The position numbers and the translations under genes are program-made. From NCBI GenBank assembly GCA_037013495.1, contig CM072801.1, forward strand, positions 6,682,501 to 6,746,500: a DNA stretch of 64,000 nucleotides. Reading direction: 5' to 3'. Below, piece by piece: positions 1 to 14,214 of the stretch (position 1 is its first letter; each line of letters starts with the position of its first letter). Origin of the DNA: Hippophae tibetana. Taxonomy: Eukaryota > Streptophyta > Magnoliopsida > Rosales > Elaeagnaceae. Under the pieces are notes generated by a model that worked only from the letters and a program-made list of their open reading frames with translations, ran no database searches and was not told the DNA's origin.

Positions 1-3000
1 TCTATGTGTTTGGTATAAGAGTGTTGAATAAGATTCCTAGGAAAATGTTATGCACTTAAATTGTCACACAATAGTCTAAATTTCCTTACATTAGCAAAAC
101 CAATCTCATTAAGAAAAGATTGTAGCATGATACTATTATATATATATATATATATATATAGCTTTAGAAAAAAAATCATGATATTACTCTTTGTTTTTGT
201 AAAGGACCAACTAATTATATTACCACTAAACACCATATAGTAACCACTGGTACCAATCTGAATTAGTGTAACCATACAAATCCAACTCTTTTGGTTTCAT
301 TAACACCAAACCATAGCCAATAGTTCCCTTTAGATACCTTAGCACTATTTTGGCTAATTTCAAGTGCATATCACTAGGTTCACTCAAAAATTGGCATAAC
401 TTACTTATTGAAAAAGAAATATTTACTCTTGAAACTACATAGTATTGTAGAGCACCTGCCAAACTTCTATAATAAGGTCTTTTAACAAAACACCATCATT
501 TTCACCAAGTACTCCTCATGAAGTCATGTGTGTAGAGGTAGGCTTAGAATGAACTAAACCTACTTGATGAAATAAATCATTCACATATTTAGCTTGACAC
601 ATATGAAGTGCTTGATAAGTTCTAGTGTCCTAAATGCTTAAAAAACTTAAAAGAACCCATATTTTTTAAGGCAAACTTGTCACGTAGAGTTATTACAACA
701 ACTTATAAAGTATGATAGAACTAGTAAATACTATGTTATCAACATAGATAAGTACATATGTAACTTCCAGTTTGACAAACAAGCTATCACTCTTAGTTCC
801 CACAAATCCCCAAGAAAGAAATGTATTGTTGGAATTTATGAAACCAAGCTCTACGAGCTTGGTTTAAGCCACAAAAAGCCTTGTGAAGTTTGCATACCTT
901 TGTTGGATAAGATAGATCTTTATAACCAAGTGGTTAATGCATGTAAACTATCTCCTCAAGATCACCATCAAGAAAGGAATTGTTGATGTCAAGCTACCTA
1001 ATTTTCTAGTCAAAATGCAAAGTAATAGAGAGAACAATTCTTATTATAAAGAGTTTAACAATTGAGTTGAATATTTCTTTAAAGACTAGAATAGGTGTTT
1101 ACAAATGCCCTAGAGCCATTAAATGAGCTTTATATATGTCTAGAGTTTAATGTGTTTTTTTTCCTTCTATATACCCATAGATTACCAATGACCTTTGCTT
1201 GAGGAGAAAAAACCAACGAATACAAAGTTTTATTTGTAACTATGACATTTTGTTATACAAACATGGCTTCTTATGACTCTAGAACTTTAATGGAATTTTT
1301 AAATTACTTAGGATCAGGTAGGAAAGCAAGCTTAACCATAAAGATAATGAATTCCTTAGGCTTAGGGTGACTAGTTTTAGAATGAGTCAACATTAAGGGA
1401 AAGTTAGAAATAGTATCACAAGAGAAATTGGGAAGACAAACTTCCAAATGAATGCCAAGTTGACTGCAACTTTAGGCATTCAACTAAAAGACCGAACAAA
1501 TTTGAGCATAAGATGGTGACTTCGTATTATGAGAGAAATGCATAGAATTGTATGAAGAACTAAACCCAAAGACATGTTGTCCATCTACTAGAATAGATTT
1601 ATAAATGTTAGACATTGGCATAGGAATAGACACTAACATAAAGTTGGGAAAAACATGCTCACCACTAACAACATGCATAAAAGGAAAAGAAAATGATGGA
1701 GACAACCAAGAAGGAACATGAACAACACCAAAGGTACAATTTAAGAAGAAGATAAAATAGGATAATGGAAAAAAACTCATTTTCATAAAAGAAAAAAAAG
1801 TGCATATCTAATAGTAATTCTTATAAGTCGTATGTAAACATAGGTAACCTTTATGATTGGAGGCATACCCTAGAAACACACAAACATATGATCTTACTTG
1901 TAATTAATTATTGTTGAAAAGTCTCTAAAAAGAATAACTTAGACATCCAAAAACTGCAAAATTTCAATAAAGATTTGAACCATATAGAAAAAAGAATGAG
2001 GTGATAAGTATTCTAACAATTTGCTAGGAACTTTGTTCAAAGTATACATTGCTTCCCTATTGGCCAAATAGAACATACTTATATATGACCTAAATAATAA
2101 GGCTAATCGAACATAAACTATTTATTTATGACGAGATTCAACCATATCATTTTGTTTAGAGATATGAGGATAGGTTAAAAAATATATTAGATCAGAGTTT
2201 TCAAGATTCCTAGCCAAAGGCTTAAACTCACACGCATCATCACTCTAAACATTTTTAATCATAATATTATATTGACATTCAACTATTGTTTTAAATTTAA
2301 GAAAAATAAGTCAAATTGATCTCTAATATGTAAAAACTAAGTCCAACAAATCCTTGTACAATCATCAACAATCAATAGAAATTATTTTTCCATATTTACC
2401 CTTGTTTGAGTAGAAATCCCCAAATATCAATATACACAAGATCAAATGGTTTTGTAGCATTAACATGAAAGGAAACAAAATGTAACCTACATGTTTAGCC
2501 AATGTACAAGATGTGTAAGTGTTAGAGTTATTTTCAATAAATTTTTTTAAATTAACAATTAATTCTTTGTAACATCAAAAGATACATTTGTAAGATTTAT
2601 TGAACAAATACAACGATTAAAACTAATGTTTAGTCCTTCAAGAATTAATATAATCAAATCTTATCATCTACGAACCTATTAATAATAATTAACTCATTAG
2701 TTAGTAACTTAATTTTATCAAAATAATTAAAAATAAGTAGGTTATCTTTTCTTGTGTTTATAATTGAAGCTTAATTTTCACCGCTCTTGTTTTAGAAGAT
2801 GAAATAAAATTATATTCAAGATCTTTTTTAGATTAAAAAAACAATGGATTTTTCAAAAACTAAACCAAATAAAGATAAAAAAAAATTAAACTATAAATCT
2901 AACTCTTAATAATACTATTAATAAGACTCCAAAGTACACACTGAGGATTAGGTTTAGTATTACCTTCAATCATCTTGTATGACTCTTATCTTTAATCCAT

Positions 3001-3230
3001 CTATATACTCTTCTACACCATATATATTTATATAGATTAAACAAATCATTTACTCTTTTAAGATTAGAAAACTATTATTATCAAATTTCAAACATTTGGT
3101 TGCGAAACAATCATAACAAGTTGTGCTAGTTGATTAGAAAAAAACTAATCATTATTTGATTTCCAAAATCAGAGTTCGCCATTGTTGAACAATCTACAAA
3201 TCATTCAGAAGAAAACAACTTTGATACCAT
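1..3230 (-). mobile_element. Ty1/Copia LTR-retrotransposon fossil A, cut by the window edge
   Basis: Read on the minus strand, this holds Copia parts in Copia order. A gag start lies near 3,183. A heavily eroded gag-integrase stretch follows to about 1,100. Reverse transcriptase lies at about 690-1,010, where HKAFCGLNQARRAWF and a YVDN-type active-site neighbourhood are readable. RNase H lies at about 1-462, with CDNLSA and LRYLKGT. A tRNA-Met-type primer-binding site on the minus strand (complement at about 3,219-3,229) marks the inner edge of the 5' LTR, so that LTR should start near 3,230 and run rightward. The 3' LTR is outside the window, so the LTRs cannot be paired or dated. The element is broken in many places (well over ten) and looks old. 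A TA microsatellite at about 138-160 interrupts the RNase H region. Confidence 0.8.
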
Positions 3231-4739
3231 ACAAGAACTTGAGTAAAATTGAGAGAAACTAAGCAAGAAGAGTTGTACGAGAATTTTGTTAAAATCTATA
3301 CTTTTAAGCGCATATAAAAAAATTTAAAAATAATTAATCATGTGTAATCCATAATTTTTATTTTTTTTAAAAAAGGACCCTCTCTAGGGATCATCTTAGA
3401 CAAGATTCCATTTTGGTGTTGTTCTGTTGGAGAAATTTCAAGAAAAGCAACCCAAATATTTTCTTAATGGGCAAAGACATAAAAACATACTCTTCTAAGC
3501 CCAACGTTCTGAATCATGCATGATCCATAAATTTTAGAACAGCCCAAACTCAAATATTTCCCACAATTCAAAACCTCAAAACTCCAATTTCATTGCTCTC
3601 CCAAACGGCTTATTCTCCCAAATCAAAATTCAACTGGTCAAACTATTTATAGGTTGTTCTCTTCAATTTATCTACTTTGAATTTTGGGTTTTGTTGGGTC
3701 TTTTTGGAATGCATAAACAGGTGAGGTGAGGTAAGGTAAGGTGAGGTGAGGTAGAACAAACATATGATTGGAGTCTGTAGACCCTTTTTGAACCGGTGAA
3801 GCATCAACCCGGTTCTGTCCCGACCACCAATATTCATTCAGTTACGAGTTTGCTTTCTTGCTTCCAAATTGTCAATATCACTATCATTCGTGAGCTTGTA
3901 TTTCCTAGCTACTCAAACTTTTATATCGGTGTAGGTTCTCACACGAAACACTGTTTCAAGCCATTATTTTATTTTCTATTATTAAAAAGAGAATAAAACA
4001 CAGGAAAATAGTTTATAATTATGTATACTCTTTTGTTTATAACTATTGCAACATTGAGTCAGTTTGGTTTATAGTTCAAAATTAGATTTTTAAAAATAAA
4101 GTTATAATTTGAAAATTATTTAAAAAAAATTAGTTGTATGTGGAATTTTTTACCTTTAATTTTGTGTATCTAAAAAAAGGGGGGGACTTTAGTATGTTTT
4201 AAAAACCATAATATTTTTTTAAGATATTACTTACATAATTTTTATTTAAATAAATTTAAAAACAAATATCTTTTTTTTTCTCAAATCCTATACCAACTCC
4301 AAATATCTTAATGCCAATTTTCTCAAAATAAGAATAAAACAAATAGCAGAACTATTCATGAACCTCCTCCACCAATCTACCAACCTAGATGTACCATGGA
4401 ATTTTTTTTAAATATCGGTAGAGTACTAAAAGGTACGTGATTTTGAAGAGAGGTATGAACTCCTAATCTATATTCTTGTATCGCTGATTTCATCCTTTTT
4501 TTACTCTTACAAAATTTATTCTTCGTTAAATCAATCAATCTCATCACATCAACTCATTTATTATATTACAAATTTTATGATATCTATATTTTCTTTAGTA
4601 TAATTTTTTTCATAAACATACTAAAAAATTAAGTTTATAATTTAATCATACATAACTTTTATTTTTTTTATATTTATAATAATGGTTAAATCAATCAATA
4701 TTATTGTGTCAGACATTACCGTTATTATTATAATGGTCA
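3231..4739. other. AT-rich spacer without a gene
   Basis: The start probably contains the unpaired 5' LTR of fossil A, whose outer edge I cannot place. The rest is AT-rich with homopolymer runs. Two short overlapping open frames near 3,640-4,000 show no recognisable domain. A short pentamer array lies at 3,721-3,752. Confidence 0.5.
3721..3752. repeat. GTGAG/GTAAG pentamer microsatellite
   Basis: Six to seven copies of a 5-bp unit alternate between GGTGA and GGTAA. The array is imperfect and short, and stands out from the surrounding AT-rich DNA. Confidence 0.8.
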
Positions 4740-5130
4740 CACGGTTTCTGAAACTTATAAATAGAGGATCTCAACTCTCAGTTTCTACACAATAATCTGC
4801 AAACACATCTCATTAAGAAAAAAATTCTCTCAAAAAGAAAAAGAATAAGATCCTAAATTATTTTTTAGTTTTTCGAGCAACAAAATTTTACAGGTGTAGC
4901 ATTCCGATCTTCATCAATACAGTGAAGTTTCAAGATAGAAAAACAAAGATTCTGGGTTGTTTTATCCTGGGAACGACAAGGTTGTGTTTGTTTGCACAAA
5001 TTTAAGTAGAGTCGTGAAACGTCTTAAAGAGAGAGACTTAATCCGCAACTCAACCCAAGCAGTTCATTTCAAGTTATCGGTAATATTATTCAAACAATGT
5101 TTTCATGTACTTGTTTCAACATATATATTG
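4740..5130 (+). mobile_element. LTR-like fragment (possible solo LTR)
   Basis: A TATA-type box (TTATAAATAGAGG, about 4,756-4,768) is followed by an A-rich leader. After it comes a segment reading TTTATCCTGGGAACGAC, then TTTGTTTGCACAAATTTAAG and CGTCTTAAAGAGAGA, which resembles U5 regions of plant Copia-type LTRs as I remember them. No second copy, primer site or coding part is adjacent, so this is a fossil end or solo LTR at most. The 62-codon open frame at 4,957-5,145 falls inside it and is not regarded as a gene. Confidence 0.35.
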
Positions 5131-5451
5131 AAGAAATGTTATTAAGTCTATCAAGTAAAGTTGAAGAAATGTCAAAATTTCAAATAATCGTACTTTAGAT
5201 ATATCTGTTATAAGTATAACACATAATATTGTACTCACGCATTTAATAACACATATTTATAAATCTGAAATTATTTTTGTTGCTAAAATATAGAATAAGT
5301 TATATGCTAAAATATTAAATAAGATATACTCTAAATTATAGCTAGAATCTTTATCGTAAAAGATAGCATAAAATATACTTTAAAAGAACTTTTTTTTAAA
5401 TATGAATCTTCATGATTAATGAATCTAGTTTAAGAAAACTATTCTTCAAAT

Positions 5452-5700
5452 AAGAGTTTTCTTAATTAGTTAGTATTACTAATCCTATTGTTATTAGAAA
5501 AAATATTTATCAATCATATAAAAGTCTTCTTAAGTAATGAGTATTACTAATCCTATTTATTATAGAAAAGAAATTTATCAATTACATAAGAATAAGAGTT
5601 TTAATTTTTACTATAAATAAAACACATTACTCATTGTTTCAAAAACCACACAAAAACATTATTCTCTTCTTCTTAATTTCTCTCTTGTTTTACAAATAGA
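5452..5700 (+). repeat. Two-copy tandem repeat followed by a TATA box and pyrimidine-rich leader
   Basis: A unit of about 75 bp containing GAGTATTACTAATCCTAT is present twice with divergence (about 5,452-5,525 and 5,526-5,600). Downstream are ACTATAAATAAAACA at about 5,610-5,625 and a CT-rich stretch (5,660-5,690). The order repeat, TATA, CT-rich leader resembles a retroelement promoter, but no coding part was found. The stretch from 5,700 to 7,000 is AT-rich and shows nothing else. Confidence 0.4.
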
Positions 5701-7146
5701 AAGCATAATTTTTTAGACTTTTTTATTTAGTTAATCTATCAAATATTGGTAGTTATGTTTGATTGATTAATAAGCCTAATTAGTTTATGATATTTTGATA
5801 ATATGTTCTTATGACTTCTTTTTTATTTTTGTTCTTAAACTGTTAGATCAAATAATTATTTTTATCATATCATAGTTATTTGATTTGATTATTAATCTTT
5901 AAATAAGTCATTTTTATTGAACTTTTATTTGATCTTTTTGCTCTAAGATTTACTAGTTGATTTAATTTAAGTGACATGTTTTGAATCATCTAGTTAGGAT
6001 TATTCATTATTAAATCTGTTCTAGAACACACATGGACACTTGTGTTTTTGTGCTAACTATTTTATAGTTAATTCGGGAATGTATCTGATTTGTAGAAAGC
6101 TTATTAGAACGTTAGTCTGAAAATCGCTTACACTAATATTAGAAACTGTGAAAATAGAGTAAAAGCTCCTAAGTAAGGTACATTAGGGCAGTATCATAGG
6201 AGGATAACATAAGATCGAGTTTATACTTTAACATTTGTTTTTCATAGTACAAAGTTAGGTGGTCCAGTGTACCAATGGTTTTCCTTTTAAGTCATAATTG
6301 TGGCTTAGTTTGTTTCCACTTAAAAATATCATATATTATTATTTTATTTTCGTACTTTATTTTTTACACGTTATTGCATTACTAATTGCTTTGTTTAGGT
6401 TATTAAATTATAAATTAATAAAAATTAAAAATAACATATTTACCCTTCTATGTTAATTAGATCCGTAATTTATAAACTTTCAAAAAACATAAACAAATTT
6501 TTTTTCTTCAAAATATTGTATTTATCTTGTTAAAAAATAAAGGGCAAAAAAACTAATGCTTTCCAGATTTATGTTATATATGTTTAGGGAGGCTAAGTAA
6601 AATTTTATAATTTTATTAAAGTTAGATCATATTTATCTCAATTTGAATTCTAAGCTAATTTATTTGTAAAAAAAAGTTTCAATATTATGTATAAACTTAA
6701 TTATTTTTTAATTAAAATGTAATAAAATTATAACAAATCTTACATTTTGATACTGTTTATTAAAAAAACTATTCTTAAATTTTAAGCTATAATATTTAAT
6801 ACATTTTCTAATTTGTAAGAATTTTTACAAGCTTTATATTTTGATCATTGACTAGTGTCATCTCTGAGTACGAAAATAAGTACCGCCATTATTCTCAATC
6901 TATGTTTCTCTTTTCCTGCTCTCTTTTCTCTATTTATATCTCTCTCTTCACTCTTAATGTGAAAATGCAGAGATCAAGAATAAAAATAACATTCTTTGCA
7001 AAAAAAAAAAAGTATTTTATTAAAATTAAAAATACATAAATGTAAATATATATATTATAAATATAAAATTTAGATACAATAAAACACAAAATCGAGACAT
7101 ATGTTCATTTCTATCAAACAATGTCTTTAAGATAAGAATAAAATTA

Positions 7147-7433
7147 ATTTATTAAAATTAGAAATAACAAATATATATATATATATATATATTATAAATT
7201 TAAAATTTTAAAAACATAAAATTTAAATAGATTATAAAACAAAATCGAGGGATATGTATCACACGATATCTTTAAGATAATTTTTCTATTCACCGTGTGT
7301 ATTATAGACCGACGTAAACTTATTTTTCAAGATACAACATTTAAACAATAATAAACTTACACCAAAGTTTATTATTCTATGAAATTCAAATCGTTTGAAC
7401 TCTATTAAAGAAACTTAACTTTAGATAATAAAA

Positions 7434-7475
<42 letters not shown>

Positions 7476-7872
7476 CTTTTTCCTATACTCTATTTTTCTT
7501 TTCTCTCTCTTTTCTCTTTAATCTTTTCTTCTCTTTTTCTAGCTCCCTTTATTCTTCTTTCTCTGTTTTCTTCTTGGTTTTTTTTCTTCTTTCTCTATTT
7601 TCTTCTTGGTTTTTTTTCTTCTTTCATTCTCTGTTTTCTTCTCTTTATATAATAATGAGAAAAACAGAGTAACGTAAAATTAAAACTAAAAATTAAAATC
7701 TTTTATTCCAAGAAGACCAACGAAATAAATTAATTTGCAGAATAACAAAAGAAAAATTTGTAAATAAAGGAAATCAAAATCTGCAGAAGTAACGAAAAAA
7801 TTAAAAGAAAGAGAAAAAGAATAGAAATGAAACTAAAAATTAAATTTTTAATTCATGATTTTCTAAAAAACC
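7147..7872 (-). repeat. 3' LTR-like repeat of Copia fossil B
   Basis: Corresponds base by base, with many differences, to 12,889-13,505. Both have a polypyrimidine tract (plus strand) with repeated TTTTCTTCTTGGTTTT, then a TATA box read from the minus strand, then AAAATTAAAACTRAAAATTAAA. This copy also holds a long (TA)n run at about 7,440-7,472. Part of its inner segment is duplicated just outside at about 7,009-7,140. Confidence 0.65.
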
Positions 7873-10800
7873 TCTACATGAATAAAAAGTGACATAGATT
7901 TTGAATCAAATTTTGACACATAAATAAAGTTCAATGGATTGAAACATGGTATGATAGATAGGTGTTACCCTTTGAACCTTTCACTGTGAAAGTATATTTA
8001 TCTTACTAATTGACCAGTATATACGATGTCTTTGAACTGTTATATCATTTATGTAAGCAATGACATACTTCACATAAAAAAAATTCCTAACACAATTCAG
8101 TTCTCACTGTTATGTTCATTTTGACCATTAACATATGTCTAGTTATGTGAGAGTCTCTAAAGAATTGAGCCCTATATAATTCTCTTTCAAAACGGCATCA
8201 CTCCTCCCTCACATAGGTGATATGTTATCTTTAAAAGTAATCCGTACAAAGTAACTCGCATATTTCACTTGGTATTCTCTTCATAAGAATCATTAAAAAA
8301 TTTAAATTGTCTTGTATCTTACGAGTATCACTGTTTTCATCATAGGAATAGATTTGAGAGTAAACTCACACAATGATTTCACTAAATCTTTACAATTTGG
8401 TTGTTCCTTTGAACCTAGATTTTAGTATCTCCAATCAAAGAGATTGGGGTTCCTTTGCATATCCTTATACATTCATGGGCTTCAGTCCTATTTCTCTTAA
8501 TGACTTATCAATTAACTCTCGATTTAACTCTTTAGTTAAGGGTTCCACTATGTTATTCTTTGACGTCACATAATTAATAGAAATAACCCCAATTAAGAGT
8601 AGTTTGTCTAATGGTATTATGTGTACGACATATATGTTAAAACTTACCATTATATATATTGCTATGTGTCTTACCAATAGTAGATTGATTATCACAATGA
8701 ATGCATATATTAGGTACAAGTTACACCCATTTAGAAATATCCTCTAAAAAATTGCATAGTCATTTGGCTTCTTCGTCACATTTATCCAAAGCGATGAACT
8801 CTAATTCCATCGTGGATCTAGAAATGCAAGTCAATTAAGAGAAATTCCATGAAACAATTGCATCACCCAATTTTAACACATATCCACTGGTATATTTTGA
8901 GCCTTTCATGTCAAATATCAAATTTACATCATTGTATCCTTCTAATATAGCTGGATATCTTGTGCATTATAGTGTATAACTACATGTATATCTTAAGTAT
9001 CTAAGAAGTCTTGTAATACCTTTTCAATGATCAGATCTTGGATTATTAGTATACCTACTTATTTTGCTTACAACGTAAGTTGTATCTGGTCACGTATAAC
9101 TCATCAAGTATATAAGACTTCCTATCACTCTAGAGTATTCTAGTTGAGACACACTCTAACTTTTATTCTTAGATAGGTGTATATTTACATCTACTAGTGT
9201 TCTCACATTTCCATAATCACCTTTAGTTGAATTTCTCAAGTATTTTGTCAAAATAATGACATTGACTTAGAATTAGATCGCTTGATGTCCTTGATATCTT
9301 AATTCCCAGAATTATATCAGTAGACTTATGTCTTTCATATTAAACCTTGAATTCAATATAAATTTAGTAGATTTGATTATTTGATCATTAATATCCACAA
9401 TTAGCATATCATCAACATAAATATACAATATAACATAATCATCTTATTTGTCGTTGACATATACACATTTGTCACATTCTTTGATTTTAAAGTCATTTGT
9501 CCTTATGACATTATCAAACTTTTCATGCCATTATTTTGGTGCATATTTCAAGTCATATAAGACTTCACCAATTTACACACCTTTCCTTCTTGCTCTAGAC
9601 ATGAAAAACCTTTGGGTTGATCCATATAGATTTCTTCATCTAACTCTCCATTTAGAAATGTTGTTTTTACATCCATTTGATGTATTTCAAGATTTTACAG
9701 AGCAACGATAGCAATTATCATCCTTATGGATGTTATTCTTGTCAGAAGAGAATACGTATCAAAGTACTCAAGGCCATGTCATTTTTTGAATCCCTTAATT
9801 ACAAGCATGGCCTTGTAATTTTCAATTGATCCATCTGATTTATGTTTTCTTGTGAAAATTCACTTGGACCCTAGTGTTTTATTACTTAGAGTTAAATTAA
9901 CTAGTTCCCAAGTGTGATTTTGTATAATGGACTCAATTTCACTATTAATGGCTTTTTTTTCCATTTAGGATATTCAAAAGAATTCATAACCTCTTCATAG
10001 GTTTAAGGTTTACTTTCTAGAAACTAGGTCAAAAAATTTGGACCATAGGACGTTTCTGTCCTAGTACTCTTGTTATGTCTGAGTTCAACATTAACCTATT
10101 GTTCAGGTTCTTTGTTTTGGCTATCTTTATTTATAGTCTCATACGTTCGTTTAGACAAACTTGATATTTATCTTAAAATATGTTTAAAGAATGATGCATT
10201 CCTTGATTCTATTATCATGTTCTTGTATATGTTTGGGATCTTTCACTTATGCACAAGAAACTGATAAGCATTACTATTGTATGCATATACAATGCAGATG
10301 TAATATATTATTTTTATGATCTATCTTCACCTTTTTAGGTATAGGTACAACCACTTTTGTAAGACACCCTCACACTCATTAATATTTATAGGAAGTTACA
10401 TTTCCCTTAAATAATTTATATGGTATCTTATGTGTCTTTTTTTGAGACATCTTATTTAAAAGATAGTTAGTTGACAAAATAGCTTCCTCTCATAAGTTCT
10501 ATGGAGACCTAGAACTTAATAGCATTGCATTCATTATTTCTTTCAAGGTACGATTCTTACACTCAACAACTCTATTTTGCTGAGGTGAATAAGGCAATAT
10601 GGTTTCATGAATAACTCCATGTTGTGCATAGAATTCACCAAATGGTGCTTCGTATTTACCATCAAGATCAATACGTAGTACCTTGATCTTCTTGTTGAGT
10701 TGGTTCTCAACTTTTGTTTTATAAAGAATAAATTTCTCTACAGCTTCATTTTTACTTTTAATCAAATACATATAGCAATATTTTTTTATCATCAATAAAA

Positions 10801-12888
10801 GTAATAAAATATTTATTATCGCCCCTTGTTTGAAGAAATTTCAAATCACATAGATTACTATGGATTAAGTTAAAGGGTTTAGTGTTTCTTTCAATCGAAT
10901 GAAATGATGGCGTAGTCATTTTTACCTCAACACAAGTTTCACACTTATGCTTTGAATTTATTTGGAATGTGGGTATATATTTCATGTTAATTTGCCTACA
11001 CAATGTATCGTAATTAACATGGCCTTGTCTACCATGCCACAAGTTGGAAGACTCAAGCAAATAAGTAAAAGAATTAATCTTATTAACATTCTTATCTTTT
11101 ACAGTCATTACATTGAGTTTAAATAGTCCATCAAATACATATCCCTTTTCCCATAAACATCCCATCTTTTGTCACAATGACCTTATCAGATTTAAACATC
11201 ACTCAAAAGTCATGCTTGTTTAACTATGAGCTAGAAACATAATTCTTACGGATGTCTGGCATATAGAGTACATTTTTTTAATATAAGCTCATTCACAGAG
11301 GTCATCTTCAGTTTAACCTGGTCTTGCCCTTGAATGGTTGATGTGGCAGAATTTCCCATGAAGAGTTTCTCTCCATCTTTCACTATTTCAAAAGTAGTGA
11401 ATAACTTCTTATCTGAGTATATGTGTCTTGTTGCATTGGTATCAATCCACTACTCTTTTGGGTTTGATCCAACCAAGTTTATCTCAGAAATGACTACACT
11501 CGAGTCGATATCAAAGATGTCATGAGTGATGTTATCAACCATGTTTGCCTCATGGTTCCTATTTCTTTTTGCTTTATGCCTCATCCTCTCACAGTTAAAG
11601 CAAATCCCTTTGAAGTTTGAATTCTTAAAATTTGCTTCTTTAGGTCCCAATTTAAACTCTTTACCTAGCTTTCCCTTACCCTTATTCTTATTGTGCTTGG
11701 AAATTTGACCATGTTTCATCACATTAGCCTTAGGTGCTGACAAAATATATCCTCTTTTAGAAGAAGGCTTGTTGTCTTTTTCCGCTTTGAATCTTATCAG
11801 TAAGTCTTTCAAAGATATTTTCATTTGCTTGTGTTTAAGGTAGGCCTTGAACCCTAACTATGAAAGGACAATTTTTCTATAATAGTTACATCTTGGAAGG
11901 TTTCACTATGTGTCATCCTTTCATCATATATCTCTGTTATGATATCTTAGATTTCACGTGCTTGACTGCATATAGATTTAAAGTCCATCATCTTATAATT
12001 AAGAAAGCGACCAACCAAAAATTTCTTGGCATTGACATTTTCAATTTCATACTTTCGATCTAATGATTCCCACAAGTCTTTAGTCGTCTTCTTATTATTG
12101 TACTTGTACAAGGAATCTGTTAGACTATTCAAAACATAGTTCCGACATAGATAATCAAAATGCTTCTATAGCACTAGCAAACTTGAAATCTTGTTCACCC
12201 TTAGGTTGATTATAAGTTTCTTTGATCAAGAACCTTTCCAAATTGAAGGTGGTTAGATATAACGGCATCTTACTCTTACATCTCTTGAAGTTCAAACCAT
12301 TAAACTTCTACGATTTTTTGTCATAGCATGGTTCATAGAAACAAAAATCAATAACATTGGGATTAACACATGAGCCATAGAAGTTCTCATCATTTGGTTC
12401 ATAATAAAACCACTTACATTAGTGCCAGTAACATTCACAGTTGAGTTTTCAATTTAGGACACTGGAGTGATCATTTCAGATTTCATAATCTTTTTTTTCT
12501 ATTAAATAAACAAATAAAAATATATAAAGCAATATATATATATATATAGTAAAAATGAAATACAAATACAAAGTAAATAAAACAAAGAAAAAGTAAATGA
12601 CATAGAAAAATAGTAAAAAGTGACGAATATGAAGTAATAAAGAAAAATAGAAAATAAATTATGAAGTAATAAAAGCAATATTAATAAATGATGAATGAAA
12701 TTAATAAATATATAAAAATTGAACGATAATTATAATAGAACATATATATTAGAAGAGATAAATATAACATATTATAAATAATTCATTTGTTTCAAAATAT
12801 TTGTTTATCCAAAAAAATGAGGAAAAGAAATTAGCTTAAAATTGTAGAAAATAATACATAAACAAACAAGTTTAAAAATAAAATTATT

Positions 12889-13505
12889 TGTTTAAAATTA
12901 GAAATACACAATGAAAATATATATATTATAAATATAAAATTTAAATAGAATAAAAAAAATTAAGAACTATGTATCATATAATGTATTTAAGATAATAATT
13001 TCATTAAACATGAGTATTAGAGAAAAATAAAAAATTATCTCTAAAAATATAATAATTAAATAATAATAAACTTATTTTATATTTTATTAGTAAAATAATT
13101 TTATATAAAAAAAATTATCGTATTCTCTCTCTCTTCTTCTCTTCTTCTCTATTACTTTTTCCTTTCTTCTTTTCTATTCTCTTTTCCCAAGTCCCTCTGT
13201 TTTTCCCTTCTTCTTCTTTCTCTGTTTTCTTCTTGGTTTTTTCTTCTTCAATTTTCTGTTTCTTTCTCTTTATATAACAATGAGAATAACAAAATAACTT
13301 AAAATTAAAACTGAAAATTAAAGTCTCTCGTTCCAACAAGAGCCAATATATGGAAGATCAATCGAAAGAAATCAATTTGCAGAGTAACATAAGAAAAATC
13401 TATAAACGGAAGAAATCAAAATTGTCATAGGTAACGGAAAAATTAAAAGAGAAGAGGAATAAAAATGAAACTGAAAATTAAATTTTTAATTCAAGATTTT
13501 CTAAT
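12889..13505 (-). repeat. 5' LTR-like repeat of Copia fossil B
   Basis: Partner of 7,147-7,872, with the same order of blocks and a minus-strand TATA box near 13,271. A short open frame at 13,115-13,339 made of E/K/R codons is the reverse reading of the pyrimidine tract and is not a gene. Confidence 0.65.
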
Positions 13506-14214
13506 ATATCCAAAAAATAATGATAAAAGAACAGAACTACATAAGCCATTTTCTCATATAGGTTGATAAATTTTATCAACGTATTAATTTTAGTAAATTG
13601 GAAGGCACATGAAGAACTGAAATACCAGATTAGATGGGAAAAGCATGTTCATCTTAATTATGTTAATTAAAAAACAGAAGTCTTAAATGCACAGTTTTAC
13701 AAAAATACATTACTATAATTATTATTATTATATATATATATATTTAATATAATGTTATAGATTTCATTAAGTGTACCGAGACATCTTATTTAAATTGATA
13801 TTATTTCTATCTAATTTTTTAATTATAGATATTTTTAAATAAAAAAGATATAAATAAACTCAATCTCAGTAAATCTTATAAATTAAATTTGATGTTAATA
13901 CCCAAATAAACTAAGGGATAGCAAATAGAATACATTATCATGTCTTTACTGAGAAGGAAATGGAATTAGTAGAAGTTGAGCAATTTTTTTATAATACTTT
14001 TTTGACTTCTTGAAAAATGATGGAAATAAAATAATGTCTTCAATTGTTTTTATACTCATTATATTGATTATTTTTTCCGAATAAAATTATCTTTAATTTG
14101 ATTAATTTATTTTATTTTAAATCATTTATTATTATTTTTTAAAAAAAATCATTTTAATTTTTTTTAATTAACAATAAAAAATAAATAACTTTAGACTTGT
14201 TTCCCCCTCTAATA

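Larger units (their letters stand above)
7000..13510 (-). mobile_element. Ty1/Copia LTR-retrotransposon fossil B, old, with long flanking direct repeats
   Basis: On the minus strand the order is 5' LTR-like repeat (about 12,889-13,505), leader, gag, protease region, integrase, reverse transcriptase, RNase H and 3' LTR-like repeat (about 7,147-7,872). Gag starts near 12,493 with MKSEMITPVS and later has a CCHC-like knuckle region (about 11,570-11,620). A GAG-pre-integrase segment with HGRQGHVNYDTLC lies at about 10,950-11,060, and an integrase core around 10,500-10,800. RT with YVDDMLI is near 9,410, and the RNase H tail with DKSLREIGLKPM near 8,470. Both flanking repeats share a TATA-type box on the minus strand (about 7,644-7,651 and 13,269-13,277) within a long pyrimidine/purine-biased stretch. 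The repeats are much diverged and their ends do not show clean TG..CA, so the boundaries are approximate. Broken in many places; old. Confidence 0.8.

Noticed and set aside
4957-5145. 62-codon open frame on the plus strand
   Set aside because: Lies within an LTR-like segment downstream of a TATA box; no domain and no continuation.
13115-13339. 74-codon charged open frame on the minus strand
   Set aside because: Reverse reading of the pyrimidine tract in the LTR-like repeat of Copia B.
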